The notes under the pieces are model-generated. The model saw only the letters and a program-made list of their open reading frames with translations. It was not told the origin of the DNA and ran no database searches. From Bog-756 sp963704585 (GTDB lineage: Bacteria; Actinomycetota; Acidimicrobiia; Acidimicrobiales; RAAP-2): DNA of 64,000 nucleotides. The stretch is from positions 310,001 through 374,000 of the forward strand of contig OY969919.1 of NCBI GenBank assembly GCA_963704585.1, written 5' to 3'. This document shows positions 1 through 8,730 of this stretch, piece after piece. Every line of letters starts with the position of its first letter. Position 1 is the stretch's first letter. A program made the translations under genes and the position numbers.

Positions 1-1736
1 AGGTCGTCGTTGTCGATGACCGGCATCGGGAGGACGATCTGCCGGCACGAGTCGGCCGTCGGCTCGAGGAGGTTGGCCTCGGGTCCGAGGGTCGAGAGGA
101 GCGAGGTCACGAGCTCCTCGCGGATCGCGTCGAGCGGTGGGTTGGTCACCTGCGCGAAGAGCTGCGTGAAGTAGTCGAAGAGGAGCCGCGGCCGCTCGGA
201 GAGCACCGCGATGGCCGTGTCGGTCCCCATGGATCCGATCGGCTCGACCCCCGACTTCGCCATCGGCGCGACGATGATGCGGAGCTCCTCGTTGGTGTAG
301 CCGAAGAGGCGCTGCCGTCCGACGACCGACGCGTGCTGCGGCGTGAGCATCTTGCGCGGCGGCAGGTCGTCGAGGTGGGTCTGGCCGTCGTCCAGCCACT
401 GCCCGTACGGGCGCTCGGCCGCGAGCCCGTCCTTGATCTCGTCGTCGTCCACGATGCGGCCGCCCGCGGTGTCGACGAGGAACATGCGGCCGGGCTGCAG
501 GCGGCCCTTGCGCACGACCGACGCGGGGTCGACGTCGACGACCCCGACTTCGCTCGCGAGCACGACGAGGCCGTCATCGGTGACCCAGTACCGGGCCGGG
601 CGCAGGCCGTTGCGGTCGAGCACCGCGCCGATCACGGTGCCGTCGGTGAACGCGACCGCAGCGGGGCCGTCCCACGGCTCCATGAGCGACGCGTGGTAGC
701 GGTAGAACGCCCGGCGCGCCGGATCCATGGTCCGGTGGTTCTCCCACGCCTCGGGGATCATCATGAGGACCGCGTGGTGGAGCGGGCGCCCGGCGAGGTG
801 CAGGAGCTCGAGGACCTCGTCGAACGACGCGGAGTCGCTCGCGCCAGGGGTCACGACCGGGAAGGCCCGCTCGAGGCCGGGCAGGAGGTCGGTCCGGCAG
901 AGCGCCTCACGGGCGCGCATCCAGTTCCGGTTGCCGGCGAGCGTGTTGATCTCCCCGTTGTGGGCGAGGTACCGGTACGGGTGCGCGAGCGCCCACGAGG
1001 GGAACGTGTTGGTCGAGAAACGGGAGTGCACGAGCGCGAGCCCGCTCGTCAGCCGCTCGTCAGCCAGGTCCGGGAAGAACGAGGCGAGCTGGTGGGAGGT
1101 CAGCATCCCCTTGTAGGTCACCGTCCGGGCCGAGAGGGACGCGAAGTAGCAGCCCTCGATCTGGTGTTCGCACCGCTTGCGCAGCAGGAAGGCGAGCCGG
1201 TCGATCGCGAGGGCCGGATCGGGCCCGGTGAGCGGCGTACCGGCCTGCGGCGCCACGAACACCTGGACCATGTGCGGGCGCCCGGCCTGGGCGATCGACC
1301 CGATCGAGGAGTCGTCCACGGGAAGCTCCCGCCAGCCGAGCACGTCGAGCCCCTCGTCCTCGGCGAGCTTCTCGATGGCCGCCCGGGCGGCGGCCGACTC
1401 GTCGGGATCCTTCGGGAGGAAGGCCATGCCCGTCGCGTACCGCCCTGCCGCCGGCAGGTCGAACCCGACCTCGGCCGCGTAGAGCTCGTGGGGAACCTGG
1501 AGGAGGATGCCGGCGCCGTCACCGCTGTCCTCTTCGCTGCCGGTCGCCCCGCGGTGGGCGAGGTGCTCGAGCGCCGAGATGGCACGCCGGACGAGCCCGT
1601 GGCTCGGCCGCCCCTCGAGGTCCGCCACGAACGCGACCCCGCACGCGTCGTGCTCGAAGCGCGGGTCGTAGAGGCCGTCAGCCGGTGGGCACGGGGCGAC
1701 GCGAACGCCGTCGTCGCTGCCGTCGGTGGTGGTCAT
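1..1736 (-). CDS. gltB: Glutamate synthase large subunit (GltB), 5' part, cut by window edge
   Basis: This is the N-terminal glutaminase region of the large glutamate synthase subunit, which moves the amide nitrogen of glutamine to 2-oxoglutarate. The product starts at ATG 1736 and reads MTTTDGSDDG. After about 31 residues comes DACGVAF, where Cys32 is the expected N-terminal nucleophile exposed by propeptide removal in class II amidotransferases. Further family features are ALEHLAHRGATGSEEDSGDGAG and the downstream stretch around QIEGCYFASLSARTVTYKGM, split here only for description. About 578 of the usual roughly 1500 residues are inside the window, and the rest lies to the left. The gene diverges from thiO across 124 bp. 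I saw no TPP or glutamine riboswitch in that gap. Confidence 0.93.
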   Translation of the reverse strand, partial: MTTTDGSDDGVRVAPCPPADGLYDPRFEHDACGVAFVADLEGRPSHGLVRRAISALEHLAHRGATGSEEDSGDGAGILLQVPHELYAAEVGFDLPAAGRYATGMAFLPKDPDESAAARAAIEKLAEDEGLDVLGWRELPVDDSSIGSIAQAGRPHMVQVFVAPQAGTPLTGPDPALAIDRLAFLLRKRCEHQIEGCYFASLSARTVTYKGMLTSHQLASFFPDLADERLTSGLALVHSRFSTNTFPSWALAHPYRYLAHNGEINTLAGNRNWMRAREALCRTDLLPGLERAFPVVTPGASDSASFDEVLELLHLAGRPLHHAVLMMIPEAWENHRTMDPARRAFYRYHASLMEPWDGPAAVAFTDGTVIGAVLDRNGLRPARYWVTDDGLVVLASEVGVVDVDPASVVRKGRLQPGRMFLVDTAGGRIVDDDEIKDGLAAERPYGQWLDDGQTHLDDLPPRKMLTPQHASVVGRQRLFGYTNEELRIIVAPMAKSGVEPIGSMGTDTAIAVLSERPRLLFDYFTQLFAQVTNPPLDAIREELVTSLLSTLGPEANLLEPTADSCRQIVLPMPVIDNDD

Positions 1737-1860
1737 GGGGTCGCTCCGACGAAGGAAGTGGGTGTCCCCGCCCGGGACGGCGTTGGCCCATGTGCGGTCC
1801 GTCGATCTTACACGAGCGGGGCCCAGGTCCTGGCGGAGTCGACGCCCGTAGCATGGGCGC

Positions 1861-3030
1861 GTGGGCCCCCGTTCCACAGAGGACGTCCTGGTCGCGGGCG
1901 GCGGCGTCATCGGCCTCGCGATCGCGGACCGGGCGGCCCGGGCCGGCCTCGACGTCACCGTCGTCGACCCGCGACCCGGCCGCGGCGCGACGTGGGCGGC
2001 GGCCGGCATGCTCGCCCCGGTCGCCGAGGCCGCCTTCGGCGAGGAGGACCTCACCGCGCTCAACCTGCGGGCGGCCCGGGCGTGGCCCGGGTTCGCCGCC
2101 GCGCTCGAGTCCACCTCCGGGCGGTCGGTCGGATTTCAGGCTGCGGGAACCCTCCTCGTCGGTGCCGACCGTTCGGACCGCGCCGCCATCGGGCAACTCC
2201 TCGCCTTCCACGGCTCCATCGACCTCGCGTCCCGGCCGCTCGACGCTTCGGCCTGCCGCGCCGCGGAGCCGTTGCTCATGCCCGGCATCGCCGGCGGCGC
2301 CGAGCTCGGCGACGACCACCAGGTCGACAACCGACGGCTCGTCGAGGCGCTGCTCGCGTCGTGTGCCGCCGCCGGGGTCAGATTCCAGGAGGACGAGGTC
2401 GGCGAGGTGGGGGTCGTCTCGGGCCGGGTCGCCGGGGTCGCGCTGCGCTCGGCGGGGCGCCGACGGGCGACGCAGGTCGTGCTCGCCGCCGGGTGCCGGA
2501 CGGGCGAGATCGGCGGCGTGCCCGAGCGCGACCGGCCGCCGGTCCGCCCGGTGAAGGGCATGACCCTGCGTCTCGGCGATCGTGGCGCCGCACCGCGCCT
2601 CGCGCGGACGGTGCGCGGGATCGTCCACGGGCGCTCCTGCTACCTCGTTCCCCGCTCCGACGGCACCCTCGTCGTGGGGGCGACCGTCGAGGAGCGCGGC
2701 TTCGACTCGAGCGTCCAGGCCGGCCCGCTCGGCGACCTGCTCGACGCCGCGCGGACCCTCGTGCCCGCGGTCGAGGAGTACGAGCTCCTCGAGGCCGCGA
2801 CCGGTCTGCGGCCGGGCTCGCCCGACAACGCCCCGGTCGTGGGCGCGACGACGACCCGAGGGCTGTTCGTCGCGACCGGCCACTACCGCCACGGCATCCT
2901 GCTCGCCCCGGTGACCGCCGCATCGGTGGTCGCCCGCCTTACCGGCGCACCCCTCGCCGACGACCCCTTCGCCCGTTTCCCGCCCGGGCGGTTCGCGACG
3001 CCGAACGGCGCGGTGGCGACGGCACGGTGA
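1861..3030 (+). CDS. thiO: Glycine oxidase ThiO
   Basis: This FAD-dependent glycine oxidase supplies the iminoglycine used to build the thiazole ring of thiamine in aerobic bacteria. The 389-residue product opens with the dinucleotide-binding motif VAGGGVIGLAIADRAA and ends with the DAO-family segment ATGLRPGSPDNAPVVGAT and GHYRHGILLAP. The start is GTG 1861; no better in-frame start lies upstream. It is the first gene of a thiO-thiS-thiG-thiD cluster and overlaps thiS by 4 bases (GTGA), which suggests translational coupling. The neighbouring thiS and thiG make ThiO more likely than a general D-amino-acid oxidase. Confidence 0.93.
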   Translation: MGPRSTEDVLVAGGGVIGLAIADRAARAGLDVTVVDPRPGRGATWAAAGMLAPVAEAAFGEEDLTALNLRAARAWPGFAAALESTSGRSVGFQAAGTLLVGADRSDRAAIGQLLAFHGSIDLASRPLDASACRAAEPLLMPGIAGGAELGDDHQVDNRRLVEALLASCAAAGVRFQEDEVGEVGVVSGRVAGVALRSAGRRRATQVVLAAGCRTGEIGGVPERDRPPVRPVKGMTLRLGDRGAAPRLARTVRGIVHGRSCYLVPRSDGTLVVGATVEERGFDSSVQAGPLGDLLDAARTLVPAVEEYELLEAATGLRPGSPDNAPVVGATTTRGLFVATGHYRHGILLAPVTAASVVARLTGAPLADDPFARFPPGRFATPNGAVATAR

Positions 3031-3230
3031 CCCCGGTGCTCGTCAACGGCTCGACGTGGGAGGCGCCCCCGGGCGCCACCGTCGCCACGCTGGTCGGGGC
3101 CTTCTGCGAGTCGGCCGCCGGCGTCGCGGTCGCCCGCAACGGCGAGGTCGTCCCGCGCAGCGCGTGGGACGCCACACCGCTCGTCGGGGGCGACGAGGTC
3201 GAGATCGTGGCGGCCGCCGCGGGGGGCTGA
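3027..3230 (+). CDS. thiS: Sulfur carrier protein ThiS
   Basis: ThiS is a small ubiquitin-like carrier that brings sulfur to the thiazole synthase ThiG as a C-terminal thiocarboxylate. The product is 67 residues, the usual length, and ends in AAAAGG with the obligatory Gly-Gly. The region GDEVEIVAAAAGG matches the last beta strand of the fold. The GTG start at 3027 overlaps the thiO stop codon. No thiF activating enzyme is present in the window, so adenylation must be done by a gene elsewhere or by a MoeB-like protein. Confidence 0.92.
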   Translation: MTPVLVNGSTWEAPPGATVATLVGAFCESAAGVAVARNGEVVPRSAWDATPLVGGDEVEIVAAAAGG

Positions 3231-3302
3231 CCCGCCGGCGGGGCCGCGGGACCACGCGGGTCCGTACGGACGCCGGCGCGGCAGGGCCTACTGTGGCTGG
3301 AG

Positions 3303-4097
3303 ATGGCAGGACCGGATACGCAGACCGCAGGGGACGAGCTGGTGGTCGCCGGCGAGACCCTCCCGTCGCGCCTCTGGATGGGCACCGGCGGGATGGCGAG
3401 CCCGGCCTCCCTCCGCGAGGCCCTCGTCGCCTCGGCCACCTCCCTTGCGACGGTCGCGGTCCGCCGGGTCGAACCGGCGACCCGTCACTCACTCGTCGAC
3501 CTCCTCACGGAGCTCGACCTGCGGGTGCTGCCGAACACCGCGGGCTGTTTCACCGCGGAGGAGGCCGTCCTCACCGCCAAGCTCGCCCGTGAGGCGTTCT
3601 CGACCGACTGGATCAAGCTCGAGGTGATCGGCGACGACCTCACCCTCCTCCCCGACCCCGTCGAGCTCCTCGCCGCGGCCGAGACACTCGTCGACGACGG
3701 CTTCGTCGTGCTCCCGTACTGCGGCGACGACCCGGTCGTGGCCCGCCGGCTCGAGCAGGTCGGCTGCGCCGCGGTGATGCCGCTCGGCGCACCGATCGGC
3801 AGCGGGCTCGGCCTGCGCAACCCCCACAACCTCTCCCTCGTGATCGAGCAGGCCGGCGTGCCGGTGGTGCTCGACGCCGGGATCGGGACGGCGTCGGACG
3901 CGTGCGCGGCGATGGAGCTCGGCTGCGACGCGGTGCTCGTCGCCTCCGCGATCACCCGGGCCGAGGACCCTGCCCGCATGGCCGCCGCGATGCGCGACGC
4001 GGTCGCCGCCGGGCGGGCGGCGCGTCTCGCCGGCCGGATCACACCGCGGTTCCACGCGGAGGCCTCGAGCTCCTTCGTTGGCATGATCCGGCGGTGA
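3303..4097 (+). CDS. thiG: Thiazole synthase ThiG
   Basis: ThiG condenses deoxyxylulose 5-phosphate, iminoglycine and ThiS thiocarboxylate into the thiamine thiazole phosphate. It is 264 residues, typical for the family. The Schiff-base lysine is Lys105 in TDWIKLEVIGDD. The phosphate-binding loops PLGAPIGSGLGLRN and VLDAGIGTASDA are intact, as is the C-terminal SSSFVGMIRR. It starts at ATG 3303, 72 bp after thiS, and its last codons overlap the GTG start of thiD by 4 bases. Confidence 0.95.
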   Translation: MAGPDTQTAGDELVVAGETLPSRLWMGTGGMASPASLREALVASATSLATVAVRRVEPATRHSLVDLLTELDLRVLPNTAGCFTAEEAVLTAKLAREAFSTDWIKLEVIGDDLTLLPDPVELLAAAETLVDDGFVVLPYCGDDPVVARRLEQVGCAAVMPLGAPIGSGLGLRNPHNLSLVIEQAGVPVVLDAGIGTASDACAAMELGCDAVLVASAITRAEDPARMAAAMRDAVAAGRAARLAGRITPRFHAEASSSFVGMIRR

Positions 4098-5025
4098 ACC
4101 CGCCGGTCGCGCTCACCGTCGCGGGTTCGGACTCGGGGGCGGGGGCCGGCATCCAGGCCGATCTCAAGGCGTTCGCCGCGCTCGGCGTCTTCGCCACGAC
4201 CGCTCTCACCGCGGTCACCGCGCAGAACACGGCCGAGGTGCGCGCCGTCCACCACCTCCCCGCCTCGCTGGTCGACGCACAGATCGGGGCCGTCGTCGAC
4301 GACTTCGCGGTCGCCGCGGTCAAGTGCGGCCTGCTCGGCACCGCGGCGACGATCGAGGTCGTCGCCGGACGCGCACGCTGCCGGGGACCTGCCCGCGCTG
4401 GTGGTCGACCCGGTCCTCGTCGCCTCGACGGGACGGGTCTTCGCCGACGGTGAGGCCGTCGACGCCTACCGCAGCAGCCTGCTTCCCGAGGCCGTCCTCG
4501 CCACGCCGAACCTCCGGGAGGCCGCGCTGCTCGCCGGCGAGGACCCGCGCGCCGCGACCGACGTCGCCGCGATGGCCGAGCTCGCGGCGGCGCGTCCACG
4601 GCCTCGGACCGTCGTGGGTCCTCGTGAAGGGCGGGCACCTGCCCGGCGTCGAGGGCGACACGGCGCCCGCTCCCCCGGTGGTCGCTGACGTCCTCTTCGA
4701 CGGGTCGACGGTCACCGTCCTCGAGGTGCCCTGCGTCGACTCCGCCAACACCCACGGCACGGGGTGCACGCTTTCGGCCGCGATCGCCGGACTGCTCGCC
4801 CGGGGCCTCGAAGTGCCTGACGCGGTCGCCGAGGCGAAGGCGTTCGTCGCCGCCGCGCTCGCGGGGGCCGCGAGCTGGCGTCTCGGCGCGGGCCACGGCC
4901 CGCTCGATCCGTTCGGCTGGTCCGGGACCGGACACAGCAGTGGCCGGGTCGTGACGACCCGGCCACTACCCCCCCCGATGTCCCAGGATCCTCCCGCCTG
5001 GGCTACCAGGCGCCCCTCCTGCTGA
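4094..5025 (+). pseudogene. thiD: HMP/HMP-P kinase ThiD, interrupted by two frameshifts
   Basis: The family phosphorylates hydroxymethylpyrimidine to its pyrophosphate. The reading begins VNPPVALTVAGSDSGAGAGIQ in one frame (GTG 4094). It moves to a second frame near 4379 with LPALVVDPVLVASTG and NLREAALL, and to a third near 4590 with GPSWVLVKGGHLPG and NTHGTGCTLSAAIA, which holds the anion-hole Gly and the catalytic Cys/Gly region. All kinase motifs are present but in three frames, so as written no full protein can be made. The last frame reads through the hairpin at 4939-4967 to a stop at 5025, which suggests that the true stop has also shifted. Two indels in GC-rich runs fit sequencing error as well as decay. 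Confidence 0.8.
4939..4967. terminator. Strong hairpin ending the thi cluster
   Basis: A 29-nt palindrome has a stem of about 12-14 bp (arms AGTGGCCGGGTCGT and ACGACCCGGCCACT) around a tiny loop. It follows the conserved ThiD C-terminus GPLDPFGW and lies upstream of no other plus-strand gene, so a terminator is likely. There is no T-run on the plus strand. Because it is symmetric it could also end transcripts coming from the right, such as the small minus-strand ORF at 4970-5057. Confidence 0.7.
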
Positions 5026-5057
5026 CGGATCATCACGTCCCGTCGGTGCCCACTCAT
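4970..5057 (-). CDS. Possible small protein of about 29 residues
   Basis: From ATG 5057 the minus strand reads MSGHRRDVMIRQQEGRLVAQ, then a short Ala/Gly/Trp tail, and then meets a run of eight G. With six or nine G the frame would hit TAG immediately before the 4939-4967 hairpin. As written the frame is open and runs on through the hairpin. An inner ATG at 5033 is also possible. The arrangement of a short ORF, a stop one base out of frame and a terminator is suggestive only. I do not recognise the sequence. Confidence 0.2.
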
Positions 5058-5183
5058 TGTGCGGGATGCCGACCCAAATGTAAACAGCTCGTGAACAGAT
5101 TCACATCCGGCGGACCCGGCGCCGGCACTGGCACGGATTCCGCTCGTGACCTGGCCTTTCCAGCGCCCCGGGGCGAACGCGGG

Positions 5184-6596
5184 TCAGTGGGCCGGCACGA
5201 CCGCGCCGGGCGGCGGGATCGTCCCCGGCCCGGTCACGAGGCAGGAGGCACGGGCGGCGGGATCGGCCGGCGCATGGAGCGACGGCGGTCGGAGGAACGC
5301 CGGCGCCGAGGTGAAGTCCACCATGTCGAGCAGGTCGTTGGCCGCGGCGTCCCGGTGGGTGAGGGCCGGCAGGTTCCACTTCGTCTCGATGAGCCGGAGG
5401 ATCGACGTGTGGTCGTAGACGGTGTGCGAGACGTGGTCCGCCAGCGCGTAGGGGCTGACCACGCCGGCCGGGACACGGAAGCCGTACCGGTCGAACGCAC
5501 CGGGCACGTCGGTCGGGCCGAGCGCCGGCGGCACGGCGTCGGGCACGACCGCGCGCGGTGGCGGCACGTGGTCGTAGTACCCGCCGTGCTCGTCGTAGGT
5601 CCACACCAGCAGCGTCTTCGGCCATGCGGGCCCGTGGAGGACTGCGTCGACGACCTTCGAGAGGAAGACGTCGCCGTACTGGATGTCCTGGGGATCCTCC
5701 TCGGACTCGACCCCGAAGTCCGGGTCGACGATCGAGACGGCCGGCAGCGAGCCCGCCGCACAGTCCGCGTAGAATTGCGGGATCTTCGCGAGGTTGCCCG
5801 TGACGCCCGGCTGGCTGAGGGCCGAGATGAACACCCCGGCCGTCGGCAGGCTCGAGTAGTAGTTCTTCCAGCTGACGCCGTACCGGTTGAGCGAGTCGAA
5901 CAGGAGCCCGTTGGGCGGCAGGCCCTGGGGCAGCGTGTCGTCGATCAGCCCGAGCGAGGTACCGGCGAGGAGATAGCGCCGGTTCGGGTAGGTCTGGGCG
6001 AGGACCGACGCGAAGTAGCGGTCGGCGAGCGGGAAGGTCCGGGCGAGCGAGTCGGTGAAGGGGAGGTCGGCCGCCGTCCAGTACCCCATGGCGACCGGAC
6101 CCGAGTCGCTGCGCACGAACCCCTGGTTGGTCCCCCCGGCGAACTGCGCGTGCGAGGCGTTCCAGGCCTGGGAGGGCTTGCCCTCGAGCTGACACGGCGT
6201 CGACATGTGGAAGGAGCGGACGAGCTGCCCCTGCCCCTCCGGATTGGTCGCGTCCGGCAGCCCGTCGGCTCCCTTCGGCAGACCGTCGCCCCGGCCGAGC
6301 GTCCCGAGCAGGTTGTCGAAGGAGTGGTTCTCGAGCATCACGACCACGATGTGGTCGACCTCGGGGAGCCGGTCCGCTCCGAGTGGCGCGGCCGGATCGG
6401 GTGGGAGCCCCACGCCCCGCCGGGCCGTGACGGTCGTGGCGGTCGTGGACGCCGGGGCCGACGACCCGCCGCCGCACGCGCCGAGGGCGAGCCCCGACAG
6501 CCCGAGCGCCGCGGTCCCGAGCACCGCGCGTCGGCTCACGACCGGAGCCGGTCCGGTCTCCCACTGGGTCGAACGGTCCGGTCGGTGCAGCGTCAC
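5184..6596 (-). CDS. Phospholipase C-type phosphoesterase, Tat lipoprotein
   Basis: This is a secreted phosphoesterase of the phospholipase C/acid phosphatase (phosphoesterase, PF04185) family. From GTG 6596 the N-terminus carries SRRAVLG, a Tat-like twin-arginine signal, followed by a lipobox ending LALGAC. The product is therefore probably exported folded and lipid-anchored. Catalytic motifs are VVMLENHSFDNLLGT, which holds the metal ligands and nucleophile region, and TYDEHGGYYDHVPPP near the C-terminus. I chose 6596 over the longer start at 6659 because GGAGGGAG lies just upstream and the Tat signal then sits near the N-terminus. The substrate (phospholipid or phosphomonoester) cannot be read from sequence. 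Confidence 0.85.
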   Translation of the reverse strand: MTLHRPDRSTQWETGPAPVVSRRAVLGTAALGLSGLALGACGGGSSAPASTTATTVTARRGVGLPPDPAAPLGADRLPEVDHIVVVMLENHSFDNLLGTLGRGDGLPKGADGLPDATNPEGQGQLVRSFHMSTPCQLEGKPSQAWNASHAQFAGGTNQGFVRSDSGPVAMGYWTAADLPFTDSLARTFPLADRYFASVLAQTYPNRRYLLAGTSLGLIDDTLPQGLPPNGLLFDSLNRYGVSWKNYYSSLPTAGVFISALSQPGVTGNLAKIPQFYADCAAGSLPAVSIVDPDFGVESEEDPQDIQYGDVFLSKVVDAVLHGPAWPKTLLVWTYDEHGGYYDHVPPPRAVVPDAVPPALGPTDVPGAFDRYGFRVPAGVVSPYALADHVSHTVYDHTSILRLIETKWNLPALTHRDAAANDLLDMVDFTSAPAFLRPPSLHAPADPAARASCLVTGPGTIPPPGAVVPAH

Positions 6597-6706
6597 TTCC
6601 GGTCTCCCTCCGTCGAGAACCTGCCGCCCCACCAGGCCTGCGGTGAGTGTAGCGACCACCTCCCGCCTGCAGCCGCCGGTGGTGCCGGCGGTACCATGGC
6701 CCCGTC

Positions 6707-7324
6707 ATGGTGACGACCGCGGACCTGCCGCCGGCCCCCCCGGAGGGCGACGCGCCGTTTGCGCCGGGCTCGCGCCCGGCCCCGGTCAAGGGTCCCGCGC
6801 TCGTCGTGCTCGGCGTGGCCCTCGCGCTCGTCGTCGCCGGCGTCCTCGCCTCGGCGCTCATCTCGGGCACCACGCCGACCCTCACGGTGCACCGCCTCAC
6901 CCTCCCCGACGGCACCTCCGTCGACCTCACGCCGGCGGCCACGGCGATGCGCACCATCGTGAGCGCGGGCGAGCCACCGGCCGACATCCTCGGCAACCTG
7001 GCCGTCCCGGCCGGGAGCCGGGTCACGGGTACGGTCGACACGGACCAGAACCAGGCACAGTTCGACCGGACGGTCGACTACACCTCGACGCTCTCCGGCG
7101 ACCAGCTCGCCGCCGTGTACCAGACGCTGCTCCCGAAGCTCGGGTGGCAGGTGCTCTATGTAGGTGACGCGGCGCGCTCGGGCCGATCCGGCTCCGAGGT
7201 GCTCGCCAAGCACGGCAGCGGCGACGGCTTCTACTGGGAGATCGGCGCCGTCGTCTCGCCGACCACCCCGGCCGGCATCACCCCGTACTCGCTCGAGCTC
7301 TTCGAGCTGCCCGACGGCAACTGA
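6707..7324 (+). CDS. Membrane-anchored protein of unknown function
   Basis: The 205-residue product has a Pro-rich cytoplasmic start, one transmembrane helix at roughly residues 29-51 (ALVVLGVALALVVAGVLASA), and an extracytoplasmic domain of about 150 residues. I do not recognise the domain. It contains an SGDQLAAVYQTLLPKLGWQV segment of the type found in small secreted alpha/beta domains of actinobacteria. The 3' end overlaps the convergent gene at 7231-8706 by 94 bp. Confidence 0.7.
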   Translation: MVTTADLPPAPPEGDAPFAPGSRPAPVKGPALVVLGVALALVVAGVLASALISGTTPTLTVHRLTLPDGTSVDLTPAATAMRTIVSAGEPPADILGNLAVPAGSRVTGTVDTDQNQAQFDRTVDYTSTLSGDQLAAVYQTLLPKLGWQVLYVGDAARSGRSGSEVLAKHGSGDGFYWEIGAVVSPTTPAGITPYSLELFELPDGN

Positions 7325-8706
7325 CCGCTGACGGCGCCGGCAGGACGCCGGCCCTCCGGTGACGGCTCCGCCGGCGCAGGCACCGCTGCCCGCGAGAGCA
7401 TCCACCCCCAGACGAAGAGGTTGATCGGGTAGAGGAGGTAGCCGACCCTCGTCGCGGGCGCGAGCAGGATCGCCACGAGCATGACCCAGCCGGTGAGGCG
7501 GGCTACCGCCGCGGCGTCGCACGGCGGCCGTCGCAGGAGGTGCCGGACGAGGACCAGGCCGCCGACGATCAGCGCCACGACGACGTAGAGGCGATGGACG
7601 CCCGGGAAGGTCGCCACCAGGATGTGGCCGGGCAGCGAACTCGCCGCCGGCGACGAGACCCCCGCGAGGCCGAGCGGGAACCGGATCACGTTGTCGACGA
7701 ACGCCGACGGGTTCCGCAGGGCGACCGGCAACACCACCGGCGCGACGACGGCCACGACCCCCGCCGCGTAGCGCCCGATCCCGCGCCGTCCCTCCCGGTC
7801 GAGCGCTGCCCACGCAGCGAGCACGACGAGTGGCCAGGCGGTGAACTTGAGCGAGGAGGCGGCCCCGAGGGCGAGGCCTGCGAGGACCGGTCTTCGGCGC
7901 TGCAGCGCCACGAGTCCGAGGAGCATCATCGCGGCGACGGGCATGTCGTCCCCTCCCGTGGCGAGCGGCAACGCGGCGGTCGGCAGCACCGTGAGTGTCT
8001 GGAAGGCGCGCTGGCGAGCGTCGGACGGCGGCTTGACGCGGCTGAGGGCGATCAGGGACACCACGACGGTGAAGAGCAGGAACTGGATCCGTGCGTCGGT
8101 CAGTCGGGCCTCGACCCGGCTCACGCTCGAGAAGCCGAAGATGACCATCCCGGGCAGGTAGGGGTAGTAGAGCTCGTAGACGGGCAGGGCGCTCTGGTGG
8201 ATCAGGATGTGCCCGTTGCGGTCCACGACCTGGTACGGGTCGTGCCCCTGGGCGGCGCGCACCCCGGCCCGCTCGACGACCACGACCTCGGGCTGCACGT
8301 GGAGCGCCGCATTGCCCTCCGAGCGCCAGATCACCTCCATCGTGAGCGGCACGACGGTGGCGCCGAAGAGGACGATCGCGAAGGCGACGATCCTTGCCGC
8401 GGTCGTCGCCCGGGTCGTGCCGCCCCTCGGCCTGCCCCGCGGGGTCGCCGCCCGCCAGGCGAAGACCGCCACCAGGACGGTCGCCGCGGCGTAGGGGCCG
8501 ACGGCCATCTGCCCCCACTGCCGGTAGAGGGGGATGCCCATCGCGAGCGCGGTCATGCCCGCGAAGACCGCCGAGGCACCGTAGAGGAGCGCGTCACGCC
8601 ACGCCGGCGTGAGCGCGCGGAGGGGATCGAGGATGCGGTGACCCAGCGAGAGGACGGCATGCGCCTTCGTGGCTCGTCCGTCGGTCGGCACGATCGAGGG
8701 TACCAC
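7231..8706 (-). CDS. Multi-pass membrane protein, GT87-like glycosyltransferase candidate
   Basis: The 491-residue product has about ten hydrophobic segments. In an extracytoplasmic loop after the second or third helix it carries AAQGHDPYQVVD and VYELYYPYLPGM. This resembles the G-x-DPY and YPP signatures of GT87/DUF2029 polyprenyl-phosphate-mannose dependent mannosyltransferases, which act on cell-envelope glycans outside the membrane. The family call rests on this pattern and topology only. The start is GTG 8706. The last 31 codons overlap the convergent neighbour, and they are Ser-rich and unlike a membrane protein tail, so a shifted stop is possible. Confidence 0.6.
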   Translation of the reverse strand: MVPSIVPTDGRATKAHAVLSLGHRILDPLRALTPAWRDALLYGASAVFAGMTALAMGIPLYRQWGQMAVGPYAAATVLVAVFAWRAATPRGRPRGGTTRATTAARIVAFAIVLFGATVVPLTMEVIWRSEGNAALHVQPEVVVVERAGVRAAQGHDPYQVVDRNGHILIHQSALPVYELYYPYLPGMVIFGFSSVSRVEARLTDARIQFLLFTVVVSLIALSRVKPPSDARQRAFQTLTVLPTAALPLATGGDDMPVAAMMLLGLVALQRRRPVLAGLALGAASSLKFTAWPLVVLAAWAALDREGRRGIGRYAAGVVAVVAPVVLPVALRNPSAFVDNVIRFPLGLAGVSSPAASSLPGHILVATFPGVHRLYVVVALIVGGLVLVRHLLRRPPCDAAAVARLTGWVMLVAILLAPATRVGYLLYPINLFVWGWMLSRAAVPAPAEPSPEGRRPAGAVSGQLPSGSSKSSSEYGVMPAGVVGETTAPISQ

Positions 8707-8730
8707 CGGCCCCGACGCGGGCGGTGTCCC

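Noticed and set aside
1737..1860. TPP riboswitch before the thi cluster
   Set aside because: The conserved CTGAGA and ACC-TGATC-type elements are absent on both strands of the 124-bp gap.
333..3230. Very long open frames overlapping gltB and thiO, for example 965 codons on the plus strand
   Set aside because: GC-rich shadow frame. Composition is Arg/Gly/His-rich without motifs, while gltB and thiO in the other frames have clear catalytic motifs.
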